Below are positions 43,152 to 51,283 of a stretch of 64,000 nt of DNA, in pieces; positions within the stretch are counted from its first letter, which is position 1; each line of letters begins with the position of its first letter. Both the position numbers and the translations under genes were made by a program. The notes beneath the pieces were generated by a model that worked only from the letters and a program-made list of their open reading frames with translations, was not told where the DNA came from and searched no databases. Location of the stretch: assembly GCA_029560585.1 (NCBI GenBank), contig JAKQKQ010000190.1, forward strand, positions 32,221-96,220, given 5' to 3'. This DNA comes from Verrucomicrobiota bacterium. GTDB taxonomy: Bacteria > Verrucomicrobiota > Verrucomicrobiia > JADLBR01.

Positions 43152-44237
43152 TCACCGGGAACCGGCCGCATCCCCTCCCGCCTCACTAGCCTCCTGCCCC
43201 CAGTTCGCCAGCGCGCGCTTGAGATCCTCGACCCCGTCACCTCGCTCCGCGGATATGCGAATCACCTTGCGCCGGTATCGTCGGCGAAACACCTTCAGGT
43301 GGACCTCGGCGGCGGGCAAGTCCATTTTATTTGCCACAACCAGAAAGGCCTTCTCCGCAAGCCCGCGGCCATGGCGCTTGAGCTCATCGCGCAACTGCCG
43401 GAAGTCGTCGGTTGGATCTCGCCCTTCCGAGCCGGCCATGTCCAAAACGAAAATCAGCGCGCGGCAGCGCTCAATGTGCCTCAGGAATTCGTGCCCAAGG
43501 CCCACGCCGCGATGCGCGCCCTCCACTAGCCCCGGCACGTCCGCGACCGTGTACCTCTGCCAGTCGTCCTTCATCACGACCGTGCCCAGGTTCGGTCCCA
43601 GCGTCGTGAATGGATACGGCGCCACCTTCGGCCGCGCCAGCGATATCGCCCTGAGCAGCGTCGACTTGCCCGCGTTCGGGAATCCCACGAGCCCGAAGTC
43701 CGCCATCGTTTTGAGCTCGAGATAAAACGTTCCCCGCTGCCCCTCCTCGCCCGGCTCATGCTCGGTCGGGGTCCGATTGGTCGCCGACTTGAAATGGACG
43801 TTGCCGCGCCCTCCGCGTCCCCCGCGACACAGCGTGAAACGCGTCCCCTCTTCCACCAGATCCTGGACGAGGGGCAGCCCATCGCGCTCCGGATCGGGAC
43901 GCGGTCCTCTCGCGCGATACTCACCCCCCTCGACCACGTCGGGCAACCGATAGATCACCGTGCCCTGCGGCACCTTCACCACCACCTCGCACGCATTGCG
44001 CCCGTGCTTGTCCCCCCCCTTCCCGTGACCACCGTGCCTCGCCTTCAGAAGAGGGGCGAATTTCAGATGGGAGAGGTCCGACACATTCCGGTCCACTTCC
44101 AGCACGATGGCGCCGCCCTCGCCGCCGTCCCCTCCATCCGGCCCGCCGCGCGGAATGAATGCCTCCCTCCGGAAACTCCGGCACCCGTTCCCACCGTCTC
44201 CCGCCACCGCGGTTATGATCACGCTATCGACAAACAC
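43152..44237 (-). CDS. obg: GTPase Obg/CgtA
   Basis: A 361-residue Obg GTPase for late 50S assembly and stress control. The Gly-rich OBG domain (1-155; 'GGPDGGDGGEGGAIVLEVD') precedes the G domain with G1 GFPNAGKST (185-193), the DVPGLVEGAHRGVGLGHEFL segment and G4 NKMD. The variable C-terminal OCT domain is absent; the protein ends shortly after the G domain. It is followed by the TolC-like gene after about 25 bases and is divergent from the helicase gene. Confidence 0.96.
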   Translation of the reverse strand: MFVDSVIITAVAGDGGNGCRSFRREAFIPRGGPDGGDGGEGGAIVLEVDRNVSDLSHLKFAPLLKARHGGHGKGGDKHGRNACEVVVKVPQGTVIYRLPDVVEGGEYRARGPRPDPERDGLPLVQDLVEEGTRFTLCRGGRGGRGNVHFKSATNRTPTEHEPGEEGQRGTFYLELKTMADFGLVGFPNAGKSTLLRAISLARPKVAPYPFTTLGPNLGTVVMKDDWQRYTVADVPGLVEGAHRGVGLGHEFLRHIERCRALIFVLDMAGSEGRDPTDDFRQLRDELKRHGRGLAEKAFLVVANKMDLPAAEVHLKVFRRRYRRKVIRISAERGDGVEDLKRALANWGQEASEAGGDAAGSR

Positions 44238-44308
44238 TATCCCGCCTCCATCGTGGACCTGCGGACGGCCGTTGACCTGCCGCCACCGGGCCCCAGATTC
44301 TCTCTGCC

Positions 44309-46282
44309 GTGTTCAGCGCGCTACAGAACGTTTTGATACCCGACCCCTGGCAGATGGAGGCCATATCGGCGCTCCGAAGCGGCTCGGATGTCATCATCGA
44401 CGCACCGACGGGCGCCGGCAAGACCTTCGTTTTCGAAAAGTTCATCGAGGGGGGCGCCTGCGGCAGAAAAGCCTTTTACACTGTTCCCACCCGGGCCCTA
44501 GCCAACGACAAGTTTTCGGAGTGGCGCGCCCGGGGCTGGCGCACCGGCATCATGACGGGCGATGTCGCCCACGCCACAGACGCCCCGATCGTCGTGGCCA
44601 CCCTCGAGGCGGCACAGGGTGCACTGCTCGAAGGGGTGGTCGCCCGCACGGTCGTCATCGACGAATACCAGTGGATCATGGACCCCAATCGCGGAAACCA
44701 TTACGAGGGCGTGATCATTTCTCTGCCAAAGGAAATCCAGCTACTGCTCCTGAGCGGCTGCGTCGCCAATCCCGACGAGATCGCCGCATGGCTGCGGCGC
44801 CTCGGCCGCGATGTCCGCGTCGTCCGCCACGCGGAGCGCCCCGTGCCCATCGAAGAAGTCGACCTCGACGACCTCTCCAGGCGACCTCCCGCCGGAATCG
44901 CCGGATACTGGCCGACCCGCATCGCCGCGGCCCTCCGGGAGGACCTCGGGCCCATCCTCATCTTCGCCCCTCATCGGCAGGATGCCGAAAGGCTCGCGCG
45001 TCAACTCGCGCGAACGCTCCCGGTGCCGGACCCGCTTTCTCTCACCGATGAACAGCGCGCGCTCTTGAATCCAGCCCTCGAACGTTTCCTCCAGTCTCGG
45101 ATCGCCTATCACCATAGCGGCCTGAGCTTCGAACAGCGGGCCGGCGCGATAGAACCCCTCGCCAAGACCGGACAACTCCGGGTCGTGGTCGCCACACTCG
45201 GGCTCAGCGCCGGCATCAATTTCTCTCTCCGGTCGGTCCTGATCACGCGCGACAAGTTCTCCGCCGAGGGAATCGAGTGCGAGATCGCACCCCACGAATT
45301 GCTGCAGATGATCGGGCGCGCCGGCCGCCGCGGGCTCGACGAAATCGGTTACCTCCTCGCATGCCACGACTCTCCGCGCCTCGCGCAGGCAAGACCGCTC
45401 CGCCTCCGCCGGGCCCCCGCCCTGCCCTGGGCGTCCCTGCTGCGCCTCGCCGCGGCGGGCGAGGATCTCCGCATTGCGGCACCCCGTTTCGCCAGGAACT
45501 TGCTCACCCGCGACCCTCCCCGCATGGGCGTCGAGCGCACCGCCAGTATCGCCGCCGAAGATCTCCCGTGCCATCTCGCCACCGACACCGGCCGCGCGCG
45601 CCTGGTCCGCCGCACGCGCCGCCCCTTCCGCGCGTGCGCCACTTGCACGCACCGGAACGAATGCCTCAGCCTCGGACCCGAGCCTTCTCTCATTTGGCAG
45701 TGGACGTGCATTGGCCTGTTGGACCGTGATCTCAGGCTCACCGATCGCGGCCGCATCGCCTCATTCTTCGTCGGCCCCGAGGGAATTGCGATCGCAGCCG
45801 CCATCGAGGACCCCCTCTATCCACCCGAAGACCTTCTCCTCGACCTCTCCAACCTGTTCGCCGGCGAGAGATTCTGCGGTGACGAACCCCGCTGGTCCGG
45901 CCGCCTGGCGCACGCGTGCCAAAAGGCCTATGGCCGGTTCTCTATCGAGGGGTACCTCACATTCGGGGTGCCGCCTCAATACGGTGCAGGTGCATCCACT
46001 GTCCTGCGCGAACTGATCGACGGAGACCGGCGACGTGGCCAATTGACCACCGACCACTCTGGAATCGGCGATATCGAGCGCCTTCGAACCGACTGGCGCA
46101 GTCTACTCCGCCAGATCGCGGCCGCGCCCGATTGCGCAAATCCCCGCTGGTCACACCTCAAAACGCTCGCCCGCGAACGCGTCGGGCCCCTTGACCGCAG
46201 TGAACCACTCGTCGCCAAACTGCCCGCGCTCACCCCAGACCAGCGCCGACCCATTTCCCACCGGCTCAGGTGGGCGCGCTAA
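44309..46282 (+). CDS. Suv3/Ski2-like RNA helicase with DEYQ box and Cys cluster
   Basis: A 657-residue superfamily 2 helicase. Motif I is APTGAGKT (32-39), motif II DEYQ (118-121) instead of DEAD or DExH, then a 'YHHSG' (267-271), VVVATLGLSAGINF (motif V) and QMIGRAGRRG (333-342, motif VI). The DEYQWIMDPNRG region resembles the DEIQMI.D..RG of Suv3 RNA helicases. Residues 443-452 read CATCTHRNEC, a Cys-x2-Cys-x5-Cys cluster that could bind zinc or an Fe-S cluster; a fourth ligand may be Cys421. GTG at 44309 is the start. The TAA stop is contributed by a dispersed repeat. The role is unknown; RNA processing or DNA repair are both possible. Confidence 0.8.
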   Translation: MFSALQNVLIPDPWQMEAISALRSGSDVIIDAPTGAGKTFVFEKFIEGGACGRKAFYTVPTRALANDKFSEWRARGWRTGIMTGDVAHATDAPIVVATLEAAQGALLEGVVARTVVIDEYQWIMDPNRGNHYEGVIISLPKEIQLLLLSGCVANPDEIAAWLRRLGRDVRVVRHAERPVPIEEVDLDDLSRRPPAGIAGYWPTRIAAALREDLGPILIFAPHRQDAERLARQLARTLPVPDPLSLTDEQRALLNPALERFLQSRIAYHHSGLSFEQRAGAIEPLAKTGQLRVVVATLGLSAGINFSLRSVLITRDKFSAEGIECEIAPHELLQMIGRAGRRGLDEIGYLLACHDSPRLAQARPLRLRRAPALPWASLLRLAAAGEDLRIAAPRFARNLLTRDPPRMGVERTASIAAEDLPCHLATDTGRARLVRRTRRPFRACATCTHRNECLSLGPEPSLIWQWTCIGLLDRDLRLTDRGRIASFFVGPEGIAIAAAIEDPLYPPEDLLLDLSNLFAGERFCGDEPRWSGRLAHACQKAYGRFSIEGYLTFGVPPQYGAGASTVLRELIDGDRRRGQLTTDHSGIGDIERLRTDWRSLLRQIAAAPDCANPRWSHLKTLARERVGPLDRSEPLVAKLPALTPDQRRPISHRLRWAR

Positions 46283-46413
46283 CTCGAAAATTCAGATGCC
46301 GGGTAGCAGGAGCCTGCTTGCAGGCGATCCGATGCGCGAATCGCGCGCGAGCGCACTCCCACGTCCCATTTTCTTCCCCGGTGATGGCCCGCCGCGCGGG
46401 GCATGGGATCTAG
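46280..46413 (+). repeat. Dispersed modular repeat, type B copy 2
   Basis: Begins TAACTCGAAAATTC, whose TAA is the helicase stop codon. It continues with GTAGCAGGAGCCTGCTTGCAGGC, a GCGCGCGAGCGC unit, CATTTTCTTCCCCGGTGATG and GGGGCATGGGATCTAG. It aligns nearly end to end with the minus-strand copy at 8827-8992. The following bases up to the lipoprotein gene contain nothing recognisable. Confidence 0.85.
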
Positions 46414-46487
46414 TCCGCATATTCCACGCGAACGCGTCAGCGTCTGCCGACCAGGGCCAGCCATTCCCTTGCGACCGCCGCGTCAGC

Positions 46488-46928
46488 TCACCGCTGCTTC
46501 ACTTCATACGCGATCACTCGCCCGCCCCGAAACGTTACCGTCGCCCGGGTGTAGTCCTCTCGCCAGGTCACATCGTACGGCGCAAACCCGTACGGCACGA
46601 AGACATGCCGCCTATGGTGACCACCGGCCCAGAATCCGCCCACCGGCGCATACGACATCGCATACCGACTCCGATAGCCCCGATAGACCCACGTCTCGGA
46701 TTCCCCGCCGGAATCTTCCCGACGGAACGTGTCGTCAGGATCGCCCCAGGCGATCTGCACCATCGGTTTGGTGAATCCCCTCGCAATCTCCCCCCCCTCG
46801 ATCTTGTGCCTGATATCCGCAGGATAGGTCTGCAGCAGCGCCTGGTTCTTCGCGACCCTCGACTCGAGCGTGGCGCAGCCGGTCAGAACCACCAGGGCGA
46901 ATGGGAGCCCTCGCACGAACCATCTCAT
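46488..46928 (-). CDS. Small lipoprotein of unknown function
   Basis: A 146-residue lipoprotein. The signal peptide ends in the lipobox LTGC (Cys18). The mature protein has the pattern 'GGEIARGFTKPMVQIAWGDPD', a feature seen in SmpA/BamE-like and related envelope lipoproteins in which a helix followed by 'v..alG.P' precedes a beta sheet, and then WVYRGYRSRY and 'VTFRGGRVIAYEV'. No confident family can be named. It follows meaB by about 45 bases on the same strand. Confidence 0.72.
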   Translation of the reverse strand: MRWFVRGLPFALVVLTGCATLESRVAKNQALLQTYPADIRHKIEGGEIARGFTKPMVQIAWGDPDDTFRREDSGGESETWVYRGYRSRYAMSYAPVGGFWAGGHHRRHVFVPYGFAPYDVTWREDYTRATVTFRGGRVIAYEVKQR

Positions 46929-46974
46929 GCGCCTAACATAACACAGAATCTGGCCCCGGCGCCAGCGGGTCGTC

Positions 46975-48069
46975 TCACAGCCCGGCGATCAGATCCTCGA
47001 GCAGCGACGTTTCGTAGAATCGCCTCAGCAGGTCCCTCGCCCCCGCACTCGTGGTCAACCGTCCCTCCAGCACGGCCTTGCGCACCGCGGGCAGCGCCTC
47101 TTGGACCGCCGCATTCTGATAGAAGCTGTCGTACAGATGCTGCTCGATCATCTCGACCATCCAGCTGGTGCGCTGTTTCTGTCTTCGCTCCACATAGGCG
47201 CCCGTCCGCAACATCGTCTCGCGGAAGCGCCGGACCATGTCCCAGATCTCGGGGATCCCAGCGCCTTCGATAGAGGAGCAGGTCAGAACTTCGACCCTCC
47301 AGCCGGAAGTCGGCGGGCCCAAGTAGCGAAGCGCCCTAGAATACTCGATCTTTGCCGTCTCCGCCGCCACCTTGTTCTGGCCATCCGCCTTGTTGATCGC
47401 GAGCCCATCGGCCAGCTCGATGATCCCCTTCTTCATCCCCTGGAGCTCGTCACCCGCCCCCGCCAGCAGCAGGACCAGAAAAAAATCGACCATCGCCCGG
47501 ACCGCCGTCTCGCTCTGCCCGACGCCCACCGTCTCAACCAGTATCGTGTCGCACCCAAAGGCCTCGCATAGCACGATGGTCTCCCGACTCTTTCGCGTCA
47601 CGCCGCCGAGATTCCCAGCCGAAGGCGAGGGCCGAATAAACGCATTGGGGTGGCGCGAGAGCCTATCCATCCGGGTCTTGTCGCCCAGGATGCTGCCGCC
47701 CGTCAAAGTGCTGCTTGGGTCCACCGCTAGGACCGCGACCCTGCGCCCCATGTCACAGAGATGCATGCCAAAGGCCTCAATGAACGTGCTCTTGCCCACC
47801 CCAGGCACTCCGGTGATCCCGACGCGAATGGAGTCCCCGGCGTGCGGCAAGAGTCTCGTGACCACTTCCTGCGCCAGATCCGTGTGCCCGGGCGCATTGC
47901 TTTCCACAAGCGTTATGGCGCGCGCCAAGACCGCCCGGTCGCCCGCAAGTATCCCCCGCACATAGTCTTCGGCCCCCAGCCTCCGGCGCATTTGTGCCCG
48001 GGGAACGTCCTCGGGTCCGGGACCCATCCGTTCCCGGGCCATTCCCGCGTTCTGGGGATCTTCGTTCAT
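46975..48069 (-). CDS. meaB: MeaB/ArgK-family GTPase (cobalamin enzyme chaperone)
   Basis: A 364-residue G3E-family GTPase. Walker A is GVPGVGKST (87-95); the ILVETVGVGQSE Walker B region and the DGLAINKADGQN G4 (NKAD) are characteristic. MeaB protects and reactivates methylmalonyl-CoA mutase. No mutase gene is in the window. It lies 80 bases after rsfS and continues the strand of the exopolysaccharide operon. Confidence 0.93.
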   Translation of the reverse strand: MNEDPQNAGMARERMGPGPEDVPRAQMRRRLGAEDYVRGILAGDRAVLARAITLVESNAPGHTDLAQEVVTRLLPHAGDSIRVGITGVPGVGKSTFIEAFGMHLCDMGRRVAVLAVDPSSTLTGGSILGDKTRMDRLSRHPNAFIRPSPSAGNLGGVTRKSRETIVLCEAFGCDTILVETVGVGQSETAVRAMVDFFLVLLLAGAGDELQGMKKGIIELADGLAINKADGQNKVAAETAKIEYSRALRYLGPPTSGWRVEVLTCSSIEGAGIPEIWDMVRRFRETMLRTGAYVERRQKQRTSWMVEMIEQHLYDSFYQNAAVQEALPAVRKAVLEGRLTTSAGARDLLRRFYETSLLEDLIAGL

Positions 48070-48149
48070 CCGGATGGTGGCGTTGCTGCCGATGACGTTG
48101 CGCGCCCTCGAGCCTCGTGTCGAGTCACCTCACCCGATCACCCCACCGC

Positions 48150-48521
48150 CTACAGGACGCGCGGCGCATCGCTCCACAACTCCTCCAGGCCATAGTGCAG
48201 GCGCAGCGCGTGCTGGAAAACGTGGACCACGACATCGCCGTAGTCCAACACCACCCAGTTGCTTCCCCGAAGCCCGTCGATCCCGCGCGGCCGTCTCCCC
48301 ATTCCCTCTCTGAGTCGCTTCTCTATCTCGTCGGCGATCGCCCTCAACTGGGGTTGAACGTCTCCCGAACAGACGACAAAATAGTCGGTTACCGAGGACA
48401 GCCCCCGCATGTCCAGAATGACGACATCCCTCGCATTCTTCTCGTCGGCGCCGTCCCGACAGCGCCGCGCCAACGCCAGCGACGCATCCCCCTCGTCGCG
48501 CCTCCTTCGCGCCTGACTCAT
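48150..48521 (-). CDS. rsfS: Ribosome silencing factor RsfS
   Basis: A 123-residue RsfS (Iojap/DUF143), which binds L14 and blocks subunit joining in starvation. 'VVILDMRGLSSVTDYFVVCSG', the RLREGMGRRPRGIDG part and the WVVLDYGDVVVHVF core are diagnostic. ATG 48521 overlaps the stop codon of the O-antigen polymerase gene by ATGA, so translation of the two is probably coupled. This is unusual, since rsfS normally sits with nadD. Confidence 0.95.
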   Translation of the reverse strand: MSQARRRRDEGDASLALARRCRDGADEKNARDVVILDMRGLSSVTDYFVVCSGDVQPQLRAIADEIEKRLREGMGRRPRGIDGLRGSNWVVLDYGDVVVHVFQHALRLHYGLEELWSDAPRVL

Positions 48522-50455
48522 TTCCGCCTCGCCTCTTGCAGTTTCACCACCGCCTCCAATCCCCTGCGCATCTCGCTGTCGCCGCCCAGTTCCAGGGCCC
48601 GCTCGTACATCTGCTTCGCGCGATCCAACATGCCGCGCACCCAGAAGTGCCGGGCCAGCCACCCGTGGATCCGCCAATTGCGCGGCTCCGCCTTCAGCGC
48701 CTGCTGGTAAAGCATGAACGCCTCGGGATAACGCCGGAGTGTGTCGCAGGTCATCGCCTGCTTTACCGTGGCCGTGACCTCCCACGGGTTGTTGCGGCGG
48801 GCCACCAGATAGTACGAAAGCGCCCGCGCGCCGATGCGCGCGCGCTCCGTGACGTCCCCGCTCTTTGCCGCCAACACCCGGAGGTAATCCCCGGCCAGTT
48901 CGGCGGCGCTGTCTTGCCGCGGATCCCACCGCAGCGCACGGTCCGCCAGCGCGATCGCCTCGTCGTGTTGAATCTGCCCCTCCTGCTGGTGCGCCACCAG
49001 CCAATAGGCGTTGCCGACGCCGTTCCTGACCGCGGTCACGCAAAACCAACCCAGCAGCAGGGCGAAAACGATGATGACCGTCCACCGGGCCACCGCGTGC
49101 CCTTCCCCGGGCGGTTCCCCGTTGCCCGCAAATCTCAGCGGGAGCGCGGCAAGCACAAAAAAGGTCACCGCATTGCCGGGGATGTGCATGTTGAAATCCA
49201 CCACGGAGTGAACGAGGATCGCCACGGCCGCCGCCACCGATCCCGCCCAAAGGGCCAAATCGTTCCGCCGTTCGATCCGCCGCCTTGCCCGAGCCAGCCC
49301 CAGGGCCAGAGAACACAGAAACCCTCCGACGATGGCCGCCCCCACCAGCCCATAGTCACAGACCAAATTCAGATAGTCGCAGTGTGTGAAACGGGCCCGC
49401 GTCTCGCCGCACTCGGGTCCTTGAAATCGCGGGTGTACATACTCGAACGTGGCAGGTCCCGTCCCGAAAATCGGCGCCTCCGGAATCATCTTGAGCGCAT
49501 CGCGATAGAGCGATGTGCGAACATCGATCCCGGGTCCTCCCATCTGGCCGAGCCGCGCCCGCGCCAACGGAGAGGCCAGCAGCCAGATGCCGAGCGCCGC
49601 CAAGAACGCCCCCACAACCAGCGCCGGCCTCGCCCATCCCACGCTCGTCCCCCGCGATGCCACCACCAAAAGCACCAGCAACGCCGCACACGTCGCGATC
49701 CAGCCACCCCGCGACACCGATAGCAATATCCCGGCCGCGATCACTCCTCCCCCGAAAAACAGCGCCGCCTTCGCCCATTTCGGGAATTTCGAGAAAAGCG
49801 CAAAGGCCAGCACGATGGCCAGGCCCATCTCCAGATAACCACAGAAGTGGTTTGGACAGTTGAAGGTCCCGCCTGCCCTCATGCCATATGCGGGCGCCCT
49901 CGGCACCCCAAATGCGATGAAGGGACTCGCCCTGAGCCACTGGATCACCGCGTAGGCCGCCTCCATGAACGCGAGCGCCCCCACGGCGAGCGCCACGGCC
50001 CGCGCATGTTTCGCCCCGGGCAAATGCCTCCATGCCGCATAGAAGACGATCGCGTACAGCACGATCAACAGGATCTCCCTGCGCGCCACCACCTCCGAAG
50101 GCGCAAGCGCATAGTGCGCCGCCGCATATCCCACGAACAGCCAGATGGCCACATCCAGCCCGCCGATGCGCAACCCACCCCGCGGCGCCCGCACGAATCG
50201 CACCAGCACCGCGACGCCCAACAGCACACCGGCGCCCTGCATCACCGCCTGCGACCACGGCCGAGTCGCCCCAAAAAGCAAGGGCCCCGCTGCCAGCAGG
50301 GCCAACAACAACAGGAAGACGGCCTCGCCCCCGTTCACCCCGCGCGCGCGCGCCACATCCACCCCCCCGCACAATCCGCCAGACCGCCCGCCCAGCACGC
50401 CTTTCCCTCCCACGTGCGCGATCACCCGCTCACCCCCCGCCCATGCCTCCGCCAC
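48518..50455 (-). CDS. O-antigen ligase/polymerase family protein with TPR tail
   Basis: A roughly 645-residue protein (start uncertain) with about eleven transmembrane helices, a periplasmic loop of the Wzy_C/WaaL type (VRTSLYRDALKMIPEAPIFGTG, then a CDYLNLVCDYG loop) and a C-terminal soluble region with TPR-like helices (RYPEAFMLYQQALKAEPRNW; LDRAKQMYERALELGGDSE). It polymerises or ligates undecaprenyl-linked repeat units. GTG 50455 is used; internal GTG codons nearer the first helix are possible. It follows wza by about 40 bases. Confidence 0.82.
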   Translation of the reverse strand: MAEAWAGGERVIAHVGGKGVLGGRSGGLCGGVDVARARGVNGGEAVFLLLLALLAAGPLLFGATRPWSQAVMQGAGVLLGVAVLVRFVRAPRGGLRIGGLDVAIWLFVGYAAAHYALAPSEVVARREILLIVLYAIVFYAAWRHLPGAKHARAVALAVGALAFMEAAYAVIQWLRASPFIAFGVPRAPAYGMRAGGTFNCPNHFCGYLEMGLAIVLAFALFSKFPKWAKAALFFGGGVIAAGILLSVSRGGWIATCAALLVLLVVASRGTSVGWARPALVVGAFLAALGIWLLASPLARARLGQMGGPGIDVRTSLYRDALKMIPEAPIFGTGPATFEYVHPRFQGPECGETRARFTHCDYLNLVCDYGLVGAAIVGGFLCSLALGLARARRRIERRNDLALWAGSVAAAVAILVHSVVDFNMHIPGNAVTFFVLAALPLRFAGNGEPPGEGHAVARWTVIIVFALLLGWFCVTAVRNGVGNAYWLVAHQQEGQIQHDEAIALADRALRWDPRQDSAAELAGDYLRVLAAKSGDVTERARIGARALSYYLVARRNNPWEVTATVKQAMTCDTLRRYPEAFMLYQQALKAEPRNWRIHGWLARHFWVRGMLDRAKQMYERALELGGDSEMRRGLEAVVKLQEARRK

Positions 50456-50496
50456 CCTTCAAGCGCGATCACGAGCATGCCAGAGCACCGTGCCAC

Positions 50497-51282
50497 TCAG
50501 AAAATGCTCCGCTTCACCTCGACCGTGTCGCCCGGCTTCAGCGGCAGGTCTTGGCTCGGTTCCTTCAATGCCCGTCCGGCATGCACCTCCACCACCTCGT
50601 TGCCCCGATGCACGCGCACCGCCCTCTTGTTGGCATAGTCCGTGAATCCCCCCGCGGCGGCGATCGCCTTGAGCATCGTCAGATCGCTCGTGTACAGCAC
50701 CCGCTGGGGCATCCGCACTTCCCCCATCACGTTGATATAGCGACCGCCAACCAGCACCGACACCTTCGGATCGGTGAAAATCCTCTGCGCCTTGTACATC
50801 TCCTCGATCTCGCGCTCCAGCGCCCCGGTCGATTTCCCCAGCGCCCGAATCGGCGGCAGGTGCGGCATCGCGATCGTCCCCTGCTCGTTGAGCGAAAAAT
50901 CCAGCGATGCCTCCTCCGGGGCCGGAACACCCTTCAGTTGCACCTGCACGTAATCACCAACGCGCAACACGCTCGCGCTCCCGCCGTCACCCGCGCCAGC
51001 CGACGCGCTGAATGCCTGCTGCGGTCTCCCCCCGCGCCCCGCATCCGCCCTCCCGCGGGCCGCAGGCTCTGCCGCTGCCCCGCCCCCTCCTCCAGCCCCG
51101 GGGGAATAGTAGACCGTTCCATCCCGGTCCACCTCGGCATTGGCAAAATGCGGGGTCCTCGGCTCGTCGGCCAGCGACGCGGCCCCCACTCCCAGCGCTT
51201 CGTCCAGCGAGGAACCCGAACGGGTCGTCTGGCACCCCGAAAACGCGCATAGCGCCAGGACCACCGCACCAGCCGCCCGCAC
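50497..51282 (-). CDS. Polysaccharide export lipoprotein, Wza-like
   Basis: A 261-residue outer-membrane polysaccharide export protein. The GTG start at 51282 comes one base after the wzc stop codon. The signal peptide ends in the lipobox FSGC. A Gly/Ala-rich low-complexity region (about 45-90) precedes the Poly_export domain ('VLRVGDYVQVQLKGVPAPE', then GTIAMPHLPPI) and a SLBB domain (INVMGEVRMPQRVLYTSDL; LKAIAAAGGFTDYANK). It forms the export channel with the co-encoded Wzc and the beta-barrel protein. Confidence 0.9.
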   Translation of the reverse strand: MRAAGAVVLALCAFSGCQTTRSGSSLDEALGVGAASLADEPRTPHFANAEVDRDGTVYYSPGAGGGGGAAAEPAARGRADAGRGGRPQQAFSASAGAGDGGSASVLRVGDYVQVQLKGVPAPEEASLDFSLNEQGTIAMPHLPPIRALGKSTGALEREIEEMYKAQRIFTDPKVSVLVGGRYINVMGEVRMPQRVLYTSDLTMLKAIAAAGGFTDYANKRAVRVHRGNEVVEVHAGRALKEPSQDLPLKPGDTVEVKRSIF

Positions 51283-51283
51283 G

